Source of the DNA: Gallionella sp.
Lineage (GTDB): Bacteria; Pseudomonadota; Gammaproteobacteria; Burkholderiales; Gallionellaceae
Length of the DNA: 10,263 bases
Assembly: GCA_029850565.1 (NCBI GenBank)
Contig: JARCRR010000125.1
Coordinates: 1-10,263 of the forward strand
Direction: 5' to 3'
Shown here: positions 1 through 6,858 of the stretch, piece after piece
How the letters are laid out: the number at the start of each line of letters is the position of its first letter
Numbering within the stretch: position 1 is the stretch's first letter
Position numbers and translations under genes: made by a program
The notes under the pieces: model-generated
Told to the model about the DNA's origin: nothing
The model's database searches: none
Seen by the model: only the letters and a program-made list of their open reading frames with translations

Positions 1-258
1 GCCCGCGAACTGGGTATCGACGCAGAACAAGCGCGGCAACTGGTGTTGGATACCTTCCTCGGCGCCAGCAAACTGGCCGACCAAAGCAAGGAGGATGTCG
101 CCGTCCTGCGCACGCGCGTGACTTCCAAGAACGGCACCACCGAGCGTGCGTTGCAAACCATGGATGCTCTGCGGGTGAAACAGGACATCGTTGATGCGAT
201 TTATGCGGCGGCGGCGCGCTCCAAGGAGATGGGCGATGAACTTGGAAAGGATGCTTAA
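1..258 (+). CDS. proC: Pyrroline-5-carboxylate reductase, C-terminal part (5' end outside window)
   Basis: This is the last step of proline synthesis: NAD(P)H-dependent reduction of 1-pyrroline-5-carboxylate to proline in the cytoplasm. Only the last 85 residues are visible; the frame is open from base 1, and the N-terminal Rossmann domain lies upstream of the window. What remains is the helical dimerisation domain. It contains the family signature around LRTRVTSKNGTTERAL (codons ending near base 160), where the T-S-x-x-G-T-T core shapes the substrate pocket. The stop TAA (256-258) shares one base with the ATG of the following yggT, so the two are almost certainly translated from one message. 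The proC-yggT-yggU order is common in proteobacteria and supports the call. Nothing looks broken in the visible part. Confidence 0.93.
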   Translation, partial: ARELGIDAEQARQLVLDTFLGASKLADQSKEDVAVLRTRVTSKNGTTERALQTMDALRVKQDIVDAIYAAAARSKEMGDELGKDA

Positions 259-824
259 TGTTGGGTGAAGCACTGTCGTTTTTGATCGATGCACTGGTGC
301 AGCCATTCGCTGCAGTTCTTCTGTTCCGCTTCCATGCCGTGTGGCTGCAGGCGCCTATGCGCAATCCTATCGGCGAGTTCATCATGGCACTCACCGATTT
401 CATCGTGCTCAAGGCACGGCGTTATGTGCCGTCGCTGTTCGGACTGGACACCGCCACGTTGGCGTTGGCATTTGGTGTGGAGTTCATCTATCTCACGCTC
501 TTTTTGTTCGTTCAAGGCTATCCTTTTGACAGTTTTCCGTTGATAGGGCTGCTGGCATGGACGGCGGTCAAACTGTTGAAGATCAGTATCTACCTGCTCG
601 TGGCGACTTTGTTGGCCGAAGCCATCTTGTCGTGGATCAACCCGCACACGCCGTTAGCGCCTATGCTCAGCACCTGCAACCGGCCTTTTGTGCAGCCGCT
701 GCGTAATGTGATTCCCCCGGTGGGGCGCGTCGATCTTTCTGTGCTGGTGTTGTTCATTATCTGCCAACTCATCCTCATCGTTCCGGTGGGCGGGATGGAG
801 CAGTTCGTTCAGAGACTGTTGTGA
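258..824 (+). CDS. yggT: YggT family integral membrane protein
   Basis: A 188-residue hydrophobic protein built of two YggT repeats. The first spans about residues 8-85 and the second about 105-176; each has a hydrophobic helix, an amphipathic P/R-rich stretch and a second helix. Repeat two has the typical run L-S-W-I-N-P, then N-R-P-F-x-x-P-L-R and P-P-x-G-x-x-D-x-S. Predicted membrane segments lie near 12-30, 66-86, 95-125 and 160-178. The molecular role of YggT is not well settled; it has been linked to osmotic tolerance and, in other bacteria and plastids, to membrane or division-related functions. The ATG start overlaps the proC stop by one base and has an AAGGA Shine-Dalgarno six bases upstream, inside proC. 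The stop overlaps the next gene by four bases. Confidence 0.9.
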   Translation: MLGEALSFLIDALVQPFAAVLLFRFHAVWLQAPMRNPIGEFIMALTDFIVLKARRYVPSLFGLDTATLALAFGVEFIYLTLFLFVQGYPFDSFPLIGLLAWTAVKLLKISIYLLVATLLAEAILSWINPHTPLAPMLSTCNRPFVQPLRNVIPPVGRVDLSVLVLFIICQLILIVPVGGMEQFVQRLL

Positions 825-1111
825 GTGAGTGGTATCGCCGCGATGGAGAGTCGTTGTCGCTGACTTTGCATGTGCAGCCGGGGGCGAAACGTACTGAGAT
901 ATCCGGGTTGCATGGTGAAGCACTGAAGATTCGGCTTGCCGCTCCGCCTGTCGAAGGCCGCGCCAACGAGGCTTTGCTCAGATATATCGCCGACACCTTC
1001 GATGTTCCGTTGCGTCAGGTCGAGTTCAAACAGGGCGGACAATCGAGGCACAAAGTGGTGATGGTGATGGGAAGTAAGATTGATCCACGCAGCTTGTTGG
1101 CTCAGCGGTAG
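821..1111 (+). CDS. yggU: DUF167 / YggU family small protein
   Basis: A 96-residue soluble protein of the conserved DUF167 (YggU) family, whose biochemical role is not established. The sequence has the family core: L-x-V-Q-P-G-A-K-R-T at residues 17-26, then I-R-L-A-A-P-P-V-E-G-R-A-N-E-A-L at about 37-52, followed by a basic G-x-x-S-R-x-K segment near 67-74. Length is normal for the family. The start is GTG at 821, chosen because it overlaps the yggT stop (GTGA, 821-824) and puts the conserved core at the usual distance from the N terminus; only a weak purine run (CAGAGA) precedes it. It is the last gene of the proC-yggT-yggU group and is followed by a strong terminator. Confidence 0.9.
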   Translation: MSEWYRRDGESLSLTLHVQPGAKRTEISGLHGEALKIRLAAPPVEGRANEALLRYIADTFDVPLRQVEFKQGGQSRHKVVMVMGSKIDPRSLLAQR

Positions 1112-1130
1112 TTTCTAGCCGGCACCAACA

Positions 1131-1158
1131 AAAAAAGCCGACTTGCGTCGGCTTTTTT
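1131..1158. terminator. Bidirectional intrinsic terminator
   Basis: A perfect 12-bp inverted repeat (1131-1142 paired with 1147-1158) closes a four-base TTGC loop. Its GC-rich inner part, GCCGAC/GTCGGC, is flanked by an A-run on one side and a T-run on the other, so each strand reads as hairpin plus U-tract. It lies 19 bases past the yggU stop and 18 bases past the carbonic anhydrase stop on the opposite strand, so it should end both converging transcripts. Confidence 0.92.
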
Positions 1159-1176
1159 AACGGGATAGCCCGCGAT

Positions 1177-1902
1177 TTAATGATGTGCGTGCTTCACAGA
1201 ATCAGTTTCATCCGCGATGTCTTTGCGAGTCAGTTCTGCTTGCATCTTGGCTGCATCGGTCTGCCCATTCACGTTGACCAGATTCAGCTTGCCGGGACCT
1301 TGTTTCATATCGTCGGCGAAGTCATACACCGTACCAACGATGAGTAGATGGCCTTCTTTCACTGCCTCTGCGTATTCTTCCATTGCAGTTGCCACTTGGT
1401 TGTTCACGTTGGTCTTCACACCATCAATGTTAGACACACCCTTCTTGATGCTGATGGTGTCCAGTTCCTTCTTGATGGCCGGTTCCAGAGAGGAATAGTC
1501 GCCGCTGGCTGCTTTGATCGCGCCACAAGATGAGTGGCCGATGATGAGCAGCAAAGACGCGCCGAGGTGGTTGATGCCGTATTCGACGGAACCTTTAGCG
1601 GTAGCGATCTGATTGCCGATGTCGCGGATCATGAACAGGTCGCCCTCTGGGGTCTGATCCAGCATGTTGGTGTGCACGCGAGAGTCGGAGCAGGTGACGA
1701 CGACCGCGCGAGGATGTTGACCCTTGGCCAGCTCCTGGAAGAAGGTCGCGCCGTGCTCTTTGGCATATGCGCCTTCTACGGATTGGATGTCTTTGATAAA
1801 GGCGCGAGCGATGGCGGCTTCGCCGTGTTCGTGTGCAACGGCGGCGAAAGGTACAGCGATACAGGCGGCGGCCAGCAGGCCAGCCAAGTGTTTCTTCAAC
1901 AT
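1177..1902 (-). CDS. Exported beta-class carbonic anhydrase
   Basis: Zinc enzyme interconverting CO2 and bicarbonate. The 241-residue product has the beta-class zinc and catalytic residues: C71-S-D73-S-R75 (zinc Cys plus the Asp/Arg dyad) and H123-S-S-C126-G (the other two zinc ligands), with the typical E-Y-G-I-N-H-L-G-A stretch between them. Residues 1-23 form a clear Sec signal peptide: a KKH basic start, a hydrophobic Ala-rich core and an A-V-A cleavage site before H24. It should therefore act in the periplasm rather than the cytoplasm. The start at 1902 is preferred over an in-frame ATG at 2004 because it begins the signal peptide and has an AGGGAG Shine-Dalgarno just upstream. The mature protein starts HEHGE and ends HAHH. 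A 103-base gap from rng and a possible own promoter suggest partly independent expression. Confidence 0.93.
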   Translation of the reverse strand: MLKKHLAGLLAAACIAVPFAAVAHEHGEAAIARAFIKDIQSVEGAYAKEHGATFFQELAKGQHPRAVVVTCSDSRVHTNMLDQTPEGDLFMIRDIGNQIATAKGSVEYGINHLGASLLLIIGHSSCGAIKAASGDYSSLEPAIKKELDTISIKKGVSNIDGVKTNVNNQVATAMEEYAEAVKEGHLLIVGTVYDFADDMKQGPGKLNLVNVNGQTDAAKMQAELTRKDIADETDSVKHAHH

Positions 1903-1943
1903 GGTGATTCTCCCTGAGCGAATTGAAATTGTAGTTTTGAAGC

Positions 1944-1961
1944 CACCGGTCGTGGCCGGTG
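1944..1961 (-). other. Short hairpin in the carbonic anhydrase leader
   Basis: CACCGG (1944-1949) pairs with CCGGTG (1956-1961) around a six-base loop. There is no T-run after it on the minus strand, so it is not a convincing terminator for rng. It would lie near the 5' end of a transcript started at the candidate promoter, where it could protect the mRNA end. Function is inferred only. Confidence 0.35.
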
Positions 1962-1969
1962 CGAGCCGG

Positions 1970-1998
1970 ATTGTATCCGAATCGGCTGAAATCAACGC
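1970..1998 (-). promoter_or_regulatory. Possible sigma-70-type promoter for the carbonic anhydrase gene
   Basis: The minus strand carries TACAAT (1970-1975), a good -10 match. Candidate -35 elements are GCGTTG at 17-base spacing (1993-1998, weak match) or TTGATT at 14-base spacing (1990-1995, better match but too close). Transcription would start near 1963 and leave a leader of about 60 bases. The 103-base gap is the largest on the minus strand, which makes a promoter here likely, but the assignment rests on motif matching only. Confidence 0.4.
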
Positions 1999-2005
1999 AC
2001 ACACC

Positions 2006-3460
2006 CTACATCAGGATGACATCGTATTGTTCTTGGCTGTAGAGCGTCTCGACCTGCAGGGAAACCGGCTTGGCGATGAAGTCAGAAAGTTGCGCCAGAC
2101 CTTGTGACTCCTCGTCCAGAAACAGATCGATGACCTGTTGCGAAGCGAGGATGCGGAACTCGCGGGCATTGAACTGGCGCGCCTCGCGCACGATCTCGCG
2201 CAATATTTGGTAGCACACGCTCTGGGCGGTCTTGACCTGGCCGCGACCCTGGCAGGTGGGGCAGGGTTCACATAGCACATGCGCCAAGCTCTCGCGCGTG
2301 CGCTTGCGTGTCATCTCGACCAGACCCAAGGCAGAGAAGCCATTGACGCTGACGCGGGTGCGGTCGTTTGCCAGCATCTTCTTGAACTCTTCCAATACGG
2401 CATCGCGGTGTTCCGCCGAGTCCATGTCGATAAAATCGCAGATGATGATGCCGCCCAAATTGCGTAGACGCAGTTGGCGCGCGATGACTTGAGCCGCCTC
2501 CAGATTGGTCTTAAAGATGGTGTCGTCGAAATTGCGCCCGCCGACAAAACCTCCCGTGTTGACATCGATCGTGGTGAGCGCTTCGGTCTGGTCGATGATG
2601 AGATAGCCGCCCGATTTGAGATCGACGCGTTTGGACAGCGCATGTTCGATCTCATCCTCCACGCCGTAGAGATCGAACAGAGGGCGACTGCCGATGTAGT
2701 GATCCACCATGCTCACGGCGGCGCTGATGTAATCGGTCGCGAAAGCCTTCATTCGATTATGCGTCTCGCGGGAGTCCACCAGGATGCGCGTCACGCCTTC
2801 GTTCACGAAATCGCGCAACACGCGCAGACTGATGTCCAACTCCTTGTAGAGCAGCGAGGGTGCGGCGAGCCGTTGCGATTGCTGTTGCAGGTTGCTCCAA
2901 AGTTTGTTCAGGTAGGCGATGTCGGCGCGCAGATCGTCGTCGGTCGCCCCCTCGGCCATGGTGCGGATGATGTAGCCGCCTTTGTAGTCGGCAGGCAGGA
3001 CTTGCGCCAATTTTGCGCGCAGTGCTTCACGCTCTTCTTCACTCTCGATGCGTTGCGACACGCCGATGTGTGATTCCTGCGGCAGATAGACCAGCAGGCG
3101 ACCGGCAAAACTGAGTTGGGTGGAAAGGCGCGCTCCCTTGGTGCCGATGGGGTCCTTGATGACTTGCACCAATACGCTCTGTCCTTCGAACAACACCTTC
3201 TCGATGGGTTTGGCGGCATCACCGTTGATGCGGTTCTCCCAGATGTCGGCGACATGCAGAAAAGCGGAGCGCTCCAGGCCGATGTCGATGAACGCCGACT
3301 GCATCCCCGGCAGCACGCGTTTCACTTTGCCCACGTAGACGTTGCTGACCAGGCCGCGCTGGCTGCCGCGCTCGATATGCAATTCCTGCACGACGCCTTG
3401 TTGCATCACGGCGACACGGGTTTCCTGCGGGGTGACGTTGATGATGATCTCTTCGTTCAT
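2006..3460 (-). CDS. rng: Ribonuclease G
   Basis: Single-strand-specific endoribonuclease of the RNase E/G family, involved in 5' maturation of 16S rRNA and decay of some mRNAs in the cytoplasm. The 484-residue product has the family layout. An S1 domain spans about residues 35-125 (VYVGKVKRVLPGMQSAFIDIG, then RSAFLHVADI). The catalytic DNase I-like region follows, with the two magnesium-binding aspartates in T-I-D299-V-N-T-G-G and C-D342-F-I-D-M-D. A Zn-link cysteine cluster C397-x2-C400-x2-C403 then supports dimerisation. There is no long disordered C-terminal scaffold, and the length fits RNase G rather than RNase E. The ATG overlaps the maf stop by four bases (ATGA) with no visible Shine-Dalgarno, so it is probably translated by coupling. 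It is the last gene of the tightly packed minus-strand run. Confidence 0.95.
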   Translation of the reverse strand: MNEEIIINVTPQETRVAVMQQGVVQELHIERGSQRGLVSNVYVGKVKRVLPGMQSAFIDIGLERSAFLHVADIWENRINGDAAKPIEKVLFEGQSVLVQVIKDPIGTKGARLSTQLSFAGRLLVYLPQESHIGVSQRIESEEEREALRAKLAQVLPADYKGGYIIRTMAEGATDDDLRADIAYLNKLWSNLQQQSQRLAAPSLLYKELDISLRVLRDFVNEGVTRILVDSRETHNRMKAFATDYISAAVSMVDHYIGSRPLFDLYGVEDEIEHALSKRVDLKSGGYLIIDQTEALTTIDVNTGGFVGGRNFDDTIFKTNLEAAQVIARQLRLRNLGGIIICDFIDMDSAEHRDAVLEEFKKMLANDRTRVSVNGFSALGLVEMTRKRTRESLAHVLCEPCPTCQGRGQVKTAQSVCYQILREIVREARQFNAREFRILASQQVIDLFLDEESQGLAQLSDFIAKPVSLQVETLYSQEQYDVILM

Positions 3461-4077
3461 GGGGCGGCGATACCGAATGATTTGAGCAATTCTACCGTCT
3501 CGAACAAAGGCAAGCCCACCACACCGCTATAACTCCCCTCGATTCGCTCCACGAACGCTCCCGCGTGGCCCTGGATACCGTAAGCGCCAGCCTTTCCGTG
3601 GGTCTCGCCTGTTTGCAGATAACGGCGGATGCTCTCCTCGCTTAGATGGGCGAAGGTGATGGTGGTGATCGATGTGCGGCATTCGATACGCTCACCCGAG
3701 ATGATGGCCACGGCGGTCAGCACCTGATGCTGTTTGCCCGACAAGCTGCGCAACATCTCGGCGGCATGTTGATTATCGTTGGGTTTGCCGAGAATCTGGC
3801 CGTTGATGGTGACAGTGGTGTCGGCGGTCAAGATCGGGGAAGGGCGCAGGTTGCGCAATGTCATGGCGCGCCATGCGGCAGTCGCTTTCTCGCGGCACAC
3901 ACGCTCGACGTAGACTTCGGGCGTTTCGTTGAGCAATACCACCTCATCCACATCTACCTGCCGCTCTGGATTGTTGCGCAACAACAGCATCTCGTAGTGG
4001 ATGCCGATCTGCTTGAGCAATTCGCGCCGCCGCGGGCTTTGCGATGCGAGATAGATGCGCGATTGATTGATGGCCAT
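3457..4077 (-). CDS. maf: Maf family nucleoside triphosphate pyrophosphatase (YhdE type, dTTP/UTP)
   Basis: Hydrolyses non-canonical or certain canonical nucleoside triphosphates to the monophosphate and pyrophosphate; YhdE-type members act on dTTP, UTP and modified pyrimidines. The 206-residue product shows the family motifs: L-A-S-Q-S-P-R-R-R-E-L-L (10-21) for phosphate binding, T-A-D86-T-T-V with the conserved acidic residue, L-G-K-P-N-D (96-101), L-S-G-K-Q-H-Q-V (112-119), then G-K-A-G-A-Y-G-I-Q-G (161-170) and G-S-Y-S-G-V-V-G-L-P (181-190). The KAGAYGIQG form is typical of YhdE rather than YceF. It starts nine bases after the rlmH stop with no clear Shine-Dalgarno, and its stop overlaps the rng start. 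The substrate is inferred from the subfamily. Confidence 0.93.
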   Translation of the reverse strand: MAINQSRIYLASQSPRRRELLKQIGIHYEMLLLRNNPERQVDVDEVVLLNETPEVYVERVCREKATAAWRAMTLRNLRPSPILTADTTVTINGQILGKPNDNQHAAEMLRSLSGKQHQVLTAVAIISGERIECRTSITTITFAHLSEESIRRYLQTGETHGKAGAYGIQGHAGAFVERIEGSYSGVVGLPLFETVELLKSFGIAAP

Positions 4078-4086
4078 GAGAGCGGG

Positions 4087-4557
4087 TTATTCGCGGTGAT
4101 AAGGGTGATTGTGCATCAGGCTATGAGCCCGATACAACTGTTCCGCGAGTAACACGCGCACCATGCCATGCGGCAGGGTGAAAGCAGACAAAGCCATGAG
4201 GTGCTGTGCCTGATGCTTGATGGATTCGTGCAGACCATCGGCGCCGCCGATGACAAAAGCGATATCGCGGCCCTGCTGCATCCAGTCTTTCATCTGTTGG
4301 GTGAGTTGCTTGGTGGTGGGTGTCGCGCCGTGCTCGTCGAGTGCGATACAGAATGCGCCGGAGGGAAGGGCGGCGCGGATACGCCCTGCTTCAGCTTCCA
4401 TGATTTGTGCCGCCGTTTTGCCGCTGTTGCGCGCTTCCGGCTTGATTTCGACGAGGGTGATGCTCGCCTCGCGCGGCATGCGTTTGGCGTATTCGTTGAA
4501 ACCCTCGGTGATCCACGACGGCATCTTATTGCCCACCGCGAGGATCAGCAGTTTCAT
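4087..4557 (-). CDS. rlmH: 23S rRNA (pseudouridine1915-N3) methyltransferase
   Basis: SPOUT-class methyltransferase that uses S-adenosylmethionine to N3-methylate pseudouridine 1915 in helix 69 of 23S rRNA, acting on the assembled 70S ribosome. The product is 156 residues, almost identical in length to the E. coli enzyme. It begins M-K-L-L-I-L-A-V-G-N-K-M-P-x-W. The knotted SAM-binding region is clear: F-V-I-G-G-A-D-G-L (101-109), then L-P-H-G-M-V-R-V-L-L-A-E-Q-L-Y-R-A (128-144), ending in the family's hallmark N-H-P-Y-H-R-E. The start at 4557 is chosen over a longer in-frame extension to 4677 because it matches the family N terminus and overlaps the rsfS stop by four bases (ATGA). Confidence 0.96.
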   Translation of the reverse strand: MKLLILAVGNKMPSWITEGFNEYAKRMPREASITLVEIKPEARNSGKTAAQIMEAEAGRIRAALPSGAFCIALDEHGATPTTKQLTQQMKDWMQQGRDIAFVIGGADGLHESIKHQAQHLMALSAFTLPHGMVRVLLAEQLYRAHSLMHNHPYHRE

Positions 4558-4907
4558 TTTGCCGCAGGGATGCGCGCTTTGGGTTGTACGCCCCACAACT
4601 CTTCGAGGTTGTAGTAGGCGCGCACGGGAGGTTGCATGATGTGGACGAGCACTTCGCCGAAATCGACCAAGATCCATTCGCCGCTGCTTTCGCCTTCGGT
4701 ACTTAACGGCTCTTCGCCTTTTTCTTTCAGCTTCTTCTCGACGTTATCGGCAAGCGCTTTGGTCTGGCGGGTGGATTGTGCGCTGGCGATGATCATGCAA
4801 TCGAACAGCGGACTCTTTTTGCTGGTATCGATGATCTCGATGTCGACGGCTTTTACATCTTCCAAAGCGTCTTTGATGGCGGCGATTTTTTCTGCGGTAG
4901 TTAGCAT
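4554..4907 (-). CDS. rsfS: Ribosomal silencing factor RsfS
   Basis: Binds ribosomal protein L14 (uL14) on the free 50S subunit and blocks joining with 30S, lowering translation in stationary phase or starvation. The 117-residue product carries the family core: I-I-D-T-S-K-K-S-P-L-F-D-C-M-I-I-A-S-A (25-43), S-T-R-Q-T-K-A-L-A-D (45-54), and G-E-W-I-L-V-D-F-G-E-V-L-V-H-I-M (76-91), closing with Y-Y-N-L-E-E-L-W-G. The start at 4907 is set by the family N terminus (M-L-T-T-A-E-K); an in-frame extension to 4988 lies wholly inside nadD and is not conserved-looking. It overlaps nadD by seven bases and rlmH by four. No Shine-Dalgarno is visible. The nadD-rsfS-rlmH order is widespread in proteobacteria. 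Confidence 0.95.
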   Translation of the reverse strand: MLTTAEKIAAIKDALEDVKAVDIEIIDTSKKSPLFDCMIIASAQSTRQTKALADNVEKKLKEKGEEPLSTEGESSGEWILVDFGEVLVHIMQPPVRAYYNLEELWGVQPKARIPAAK

Positions 4908-5563
4908 GTTGTGTAGGTCTGTTGAGATTGAATGTAGTGGACGACGCCGTCTGGGGTGAGGTAGCGGACGTTCTTGTGTTCTGCGCAACGACGACGGATG
5001 TCGGTGGCGGAGATATCGAGTAGCGGCATGTCCAGTGCGACGATCGCGCCACTGGCGGATTCATGCAAGCATCGCGGTGCAGGTACAAGGCGCGCACGAT
5101 ACTCTTCTTGCAGTGCAGCATCGGCGGTTTCCATGGCGTTGCCGAGAGGGCGGCCGGGACGCTGCATCACAACGATGTGCGCCAGTTCGAACACGCGGCG
5201 CCATTCGTGCCATGTGTGCAGATTCAAGAAGGCGTCACTGCCTAATATCAGACACAGTGACTGTGCATCGCCGAACTCTGCACGCAAGCTCGATAAGGTA
5301 TCCACGGAATAGCAAGGGTCGGTGCGATACACCTCGCGCACATCCACGCTGAATTCGTGATGCCCGTGCAAGGCGGTGCGCACCATGTCCATCCTTGCCT
5401 CGGCTGATGCGATGGGTGGTGTGCGATGCGGTGGCGTACCCGCGGGGATGAAGCGCACCTGCTGCATGCGGCATTGCTCCAACGCTTCCTGTGCCAAGCG
5501 CAGGTGTCCGTTATGGATCGGATCGAACGTGCCGCCGAGGATGCCGATTGGAGCAGTACTCAC
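4901..5563 (-). CDS. nadD: Nicotinate-nucleotide adenylyltransferase
   Basis: Transfers AMP from ATP to nicotinate mononucleotide to form deamido-NAD, a central step of NAD synthesis in the cytoplasm. The 220-residue product has the nucleotidyltransferase fold signatures: G-I-L-G-G-T-F-D-P-I-H-N-G-H-L (7-21) with the H-x-G-H nucleotide-binding motif at 17-20, L-G-S-D-A-F (108-113), and the second ATP-binding motif I-S-A-T-D-I-R-R-R (184-192). The start is GTG at 5561-5563, the only plausible initiator between the aceF stop and the catalytic motif. It sits three bases after the aceF TAG stop, in the same frame, and has no recognisable Shine-Dalgarno, so it probably depends on ribosomes finishing aceF. 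The stop overlaps rsfS by seven bases. Confidence 0.95.
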   Translation of the reverse strand: MSTAPIGILGGTFDPIHNGHLRLAQEALEQCRMQQVRFIPAGTPPHRTPPIASAEARMDMVRTALHGHHEFSVDVREVYRTDPCYSVDTLSSLRAEFGDAQSLCLILGSDAFLNLHTWHEWRRVFELAHIVVMQRPGRPLGNAMETADAALQEEYRARLVPAPRCLHESASGAIVALDMPLLDISATDIRRRCAEHKNVRYLTPDGVVHYIQSQQTYTTC

Positions 5564-5566
5564 CGA

Positions 5567-6844
5567 CTACAGTGCCAAGCGGCGCATGTCGGACAGCACG
5601 TGCGCAAGGTAGGTGGTGAAACGGGCAGCCGCCGCGCCGTCGATCACACGGTGGTCGTATGACAAGGACAGCGGCAACATCAGACGCGGTACGAATTCGC
5701 CGTCTTTCCACACCGGCTTCATGCTGGAACGCGACACGCCCAAGATAGCGACTTCCGGTGCGTTGATGATAGGCGTGAACGCCGTACCACCGATGCCGCC
5801 CAAGCTGGAGATGGAGAAACATCCGCCCTGCATATCGGCTGCGGTGATCTTCAGGTCACGCGCTTTGGCGCTGACTTCGCCCAATTCCTTCGCCAGTTGC
5901 ACGATACCTTTTTGATCCACGTCACGGATGACGGGCACCATCAGGCCATTCGGCGTGTCGACGGCAACGCCGATGTGGATGTACTTCTTCAGCACCAGAT
6001 TCTCGCCGCTCGCATCCAGCGAAGCGTTGAAATCGGGGAAGTGCTTCAGCGTGATCGCACAGGCTTTGAGCATGAATGCCAGCGGAGTGATCTTGAGATT
6101 CTGCTTGGCATATTCCGCGCCGAGTTCTTTGCGGAAAGCCTCCATCTCGCTGATGTCGGCTTCTTCGAACTGCGTCACATGCGGAATCATCACCCAGTTA
6201 CGGTGCAGGTTCGCGCCGGAGATCTTTTTGATGCGTGACAGCGCCTTGGTCTCGATCTCGCCGAATCTGGCGAAGTCCACGTCCGGCCATGGCAGCAGGC
6301 CGGGCAGCGCACCGCCGCCCGCGGCGCTTTGAGGCTGCGCGAGTGATTGTTTGACGAAGTTCTGCACGTCCTCTTTGGTGACGCGACCCTTTTCACCGCT
6401 ACCGCCGACGCGTGCCAGATTTACGCCGAGTTCGCGCGCAAAACGACGGATGGATGGACTGGCGTGGGCATTGCCGCCCGCAGGCGCTGCGATGACAGGC
6501 GCCGTTGCAGCCGGTGCGGCGACGGGGGCGGGTTTGCTTGCAGCAGGTGCAACAGCAGCCTGCGCGGGTGCAGTGACCGGAGCCTCTGCTTTTGCCGCAG
6601 CAACGCCACCTTCGACCAGTGCGATCAAGTCGCCTTCCGATACTTTGTCGCCCACCTTGAGTTTCACTTCTTTCACCACGCCCGCAAACGGTGCAGGCAC
6701 GTCCATGGTCGCCTTGTCAGTCTCCACGGTGATGAGTGTCTGTTCGACTGCGATGGTGTCGCCTTTCTTCACAGCCACATCGATGACGGTGACGCCCTTG
6801 AATCCGCCGATATCCGGCACTTGTACTTTATTGATCTCTGCCAC
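5567..6844 (-). CDS. aceF: Pyruvate dehydrogenase complex E2, dihydrolipoamide acetyltransferase
   Basis: Core of the pyruvate dehydrogenase complex; it moves the acetyl group from lipoamide to CoA. The 425-residue product has one lipoyl domain (about 3-78) with the lipoylated lysine in E-T-D-K44-A-T-M, an Ala/Pro-rich flexible linker (about 82-126), a peripheral subunit-binding domain (about 127-165, A-S-P-S-I-R-R-F-A-R-E-L-G-V-N-L) and the acetyltransferase domain (about 190-425). The catalytic motif D-H398-R-V-I-D402-G is intact. Some E2 proteins have two or three lipoyl domains, so this is a short form. The start is GTG (6842-6844) with a strong GAGGAG Shine-Dalgarno six bases upstream. 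Only 14 bases separate it from aceE. The E2 could in principle serve another 2-oxo acid, but the adjacent AceE settles it as pyruvate. Confidence 0.95.
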   Translation of the reverse strand: MAEINKVQVPDIGGFKGVTVIDVAVKKGDTIAVEQTLITVETDKATMDVPAPFAGVVKEVKLKVGDKVSEGDLIALVEGGVAAAKAEAPVTAPAQAAVAPAASKPAPVAAPAATAPVIAAPAGGNAHASPSIRRFARELGVNLARVGGSGEKGRVTKEDVQNFVKQSLAQPQSAAGGGALPGLLPWPDVDFARFGEIETKALSRIKKISGANLHRNWVMIPHVTQFEEADISEMEAFRKELGAEYAKQNLKITPLAFMLKACAITLKHFPDFNASLDASGENLVLKKYIHIGVAVDTPNGLMVPVIRDVDQKGIVQLAKELGEVSAKARDLKITAADMQGGCFSISSLGGIGGTAFTPIINAPEVAILGVSRSSMKPVWKDGEFVPRLMLPLSLSYDHRVIDGAAAARFTTYLAHVLSDMRRLAL

Positions 6845-6850
6845 GTCGTT

Positions 6851-6856
6851 CTCCTC
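6851..6856 (-). promoter_or_regulatory. Ribosome binding site of aceF
   Basis: GAGGAG on the minus strand, six bases before the GTG start, in the short aceE-aceF gap. It decides the GTG start, since no ATG lies nearby in frame with the lipoyl domain. Confidence 0.85.
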
Positions 6857-6858
6857 GG

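Noticed and set aside
1944..1961. Terminator after rng
   Set aside because: The hairpin is only six base pairs and is not followed by a T-run on the minus strand, so read-through from rng into the carbonic anhydrase remains possible.
1903..2004. A 34-residue N-terminal extension of the carbonic anhydrase
   Set aside because: It would bury the signal peptide inside the protein and cover the likely promoter; the ATG at 1902 has a good Shine-Dalgarno.
2474..3073. A 199-codon open frame on the + strand opposite rng
   Set aside because: Antisense shadow of rng, whose own frame has all the RNase G catalytic residues.
6467..6601. Low-complexity, repeat-like DNA within aceF
   Set aside because: It encodes the Ala/Pro linker between the lipoyl and subunit-binding domains, a normal feature of E2 proteins, not an independent repeat element.
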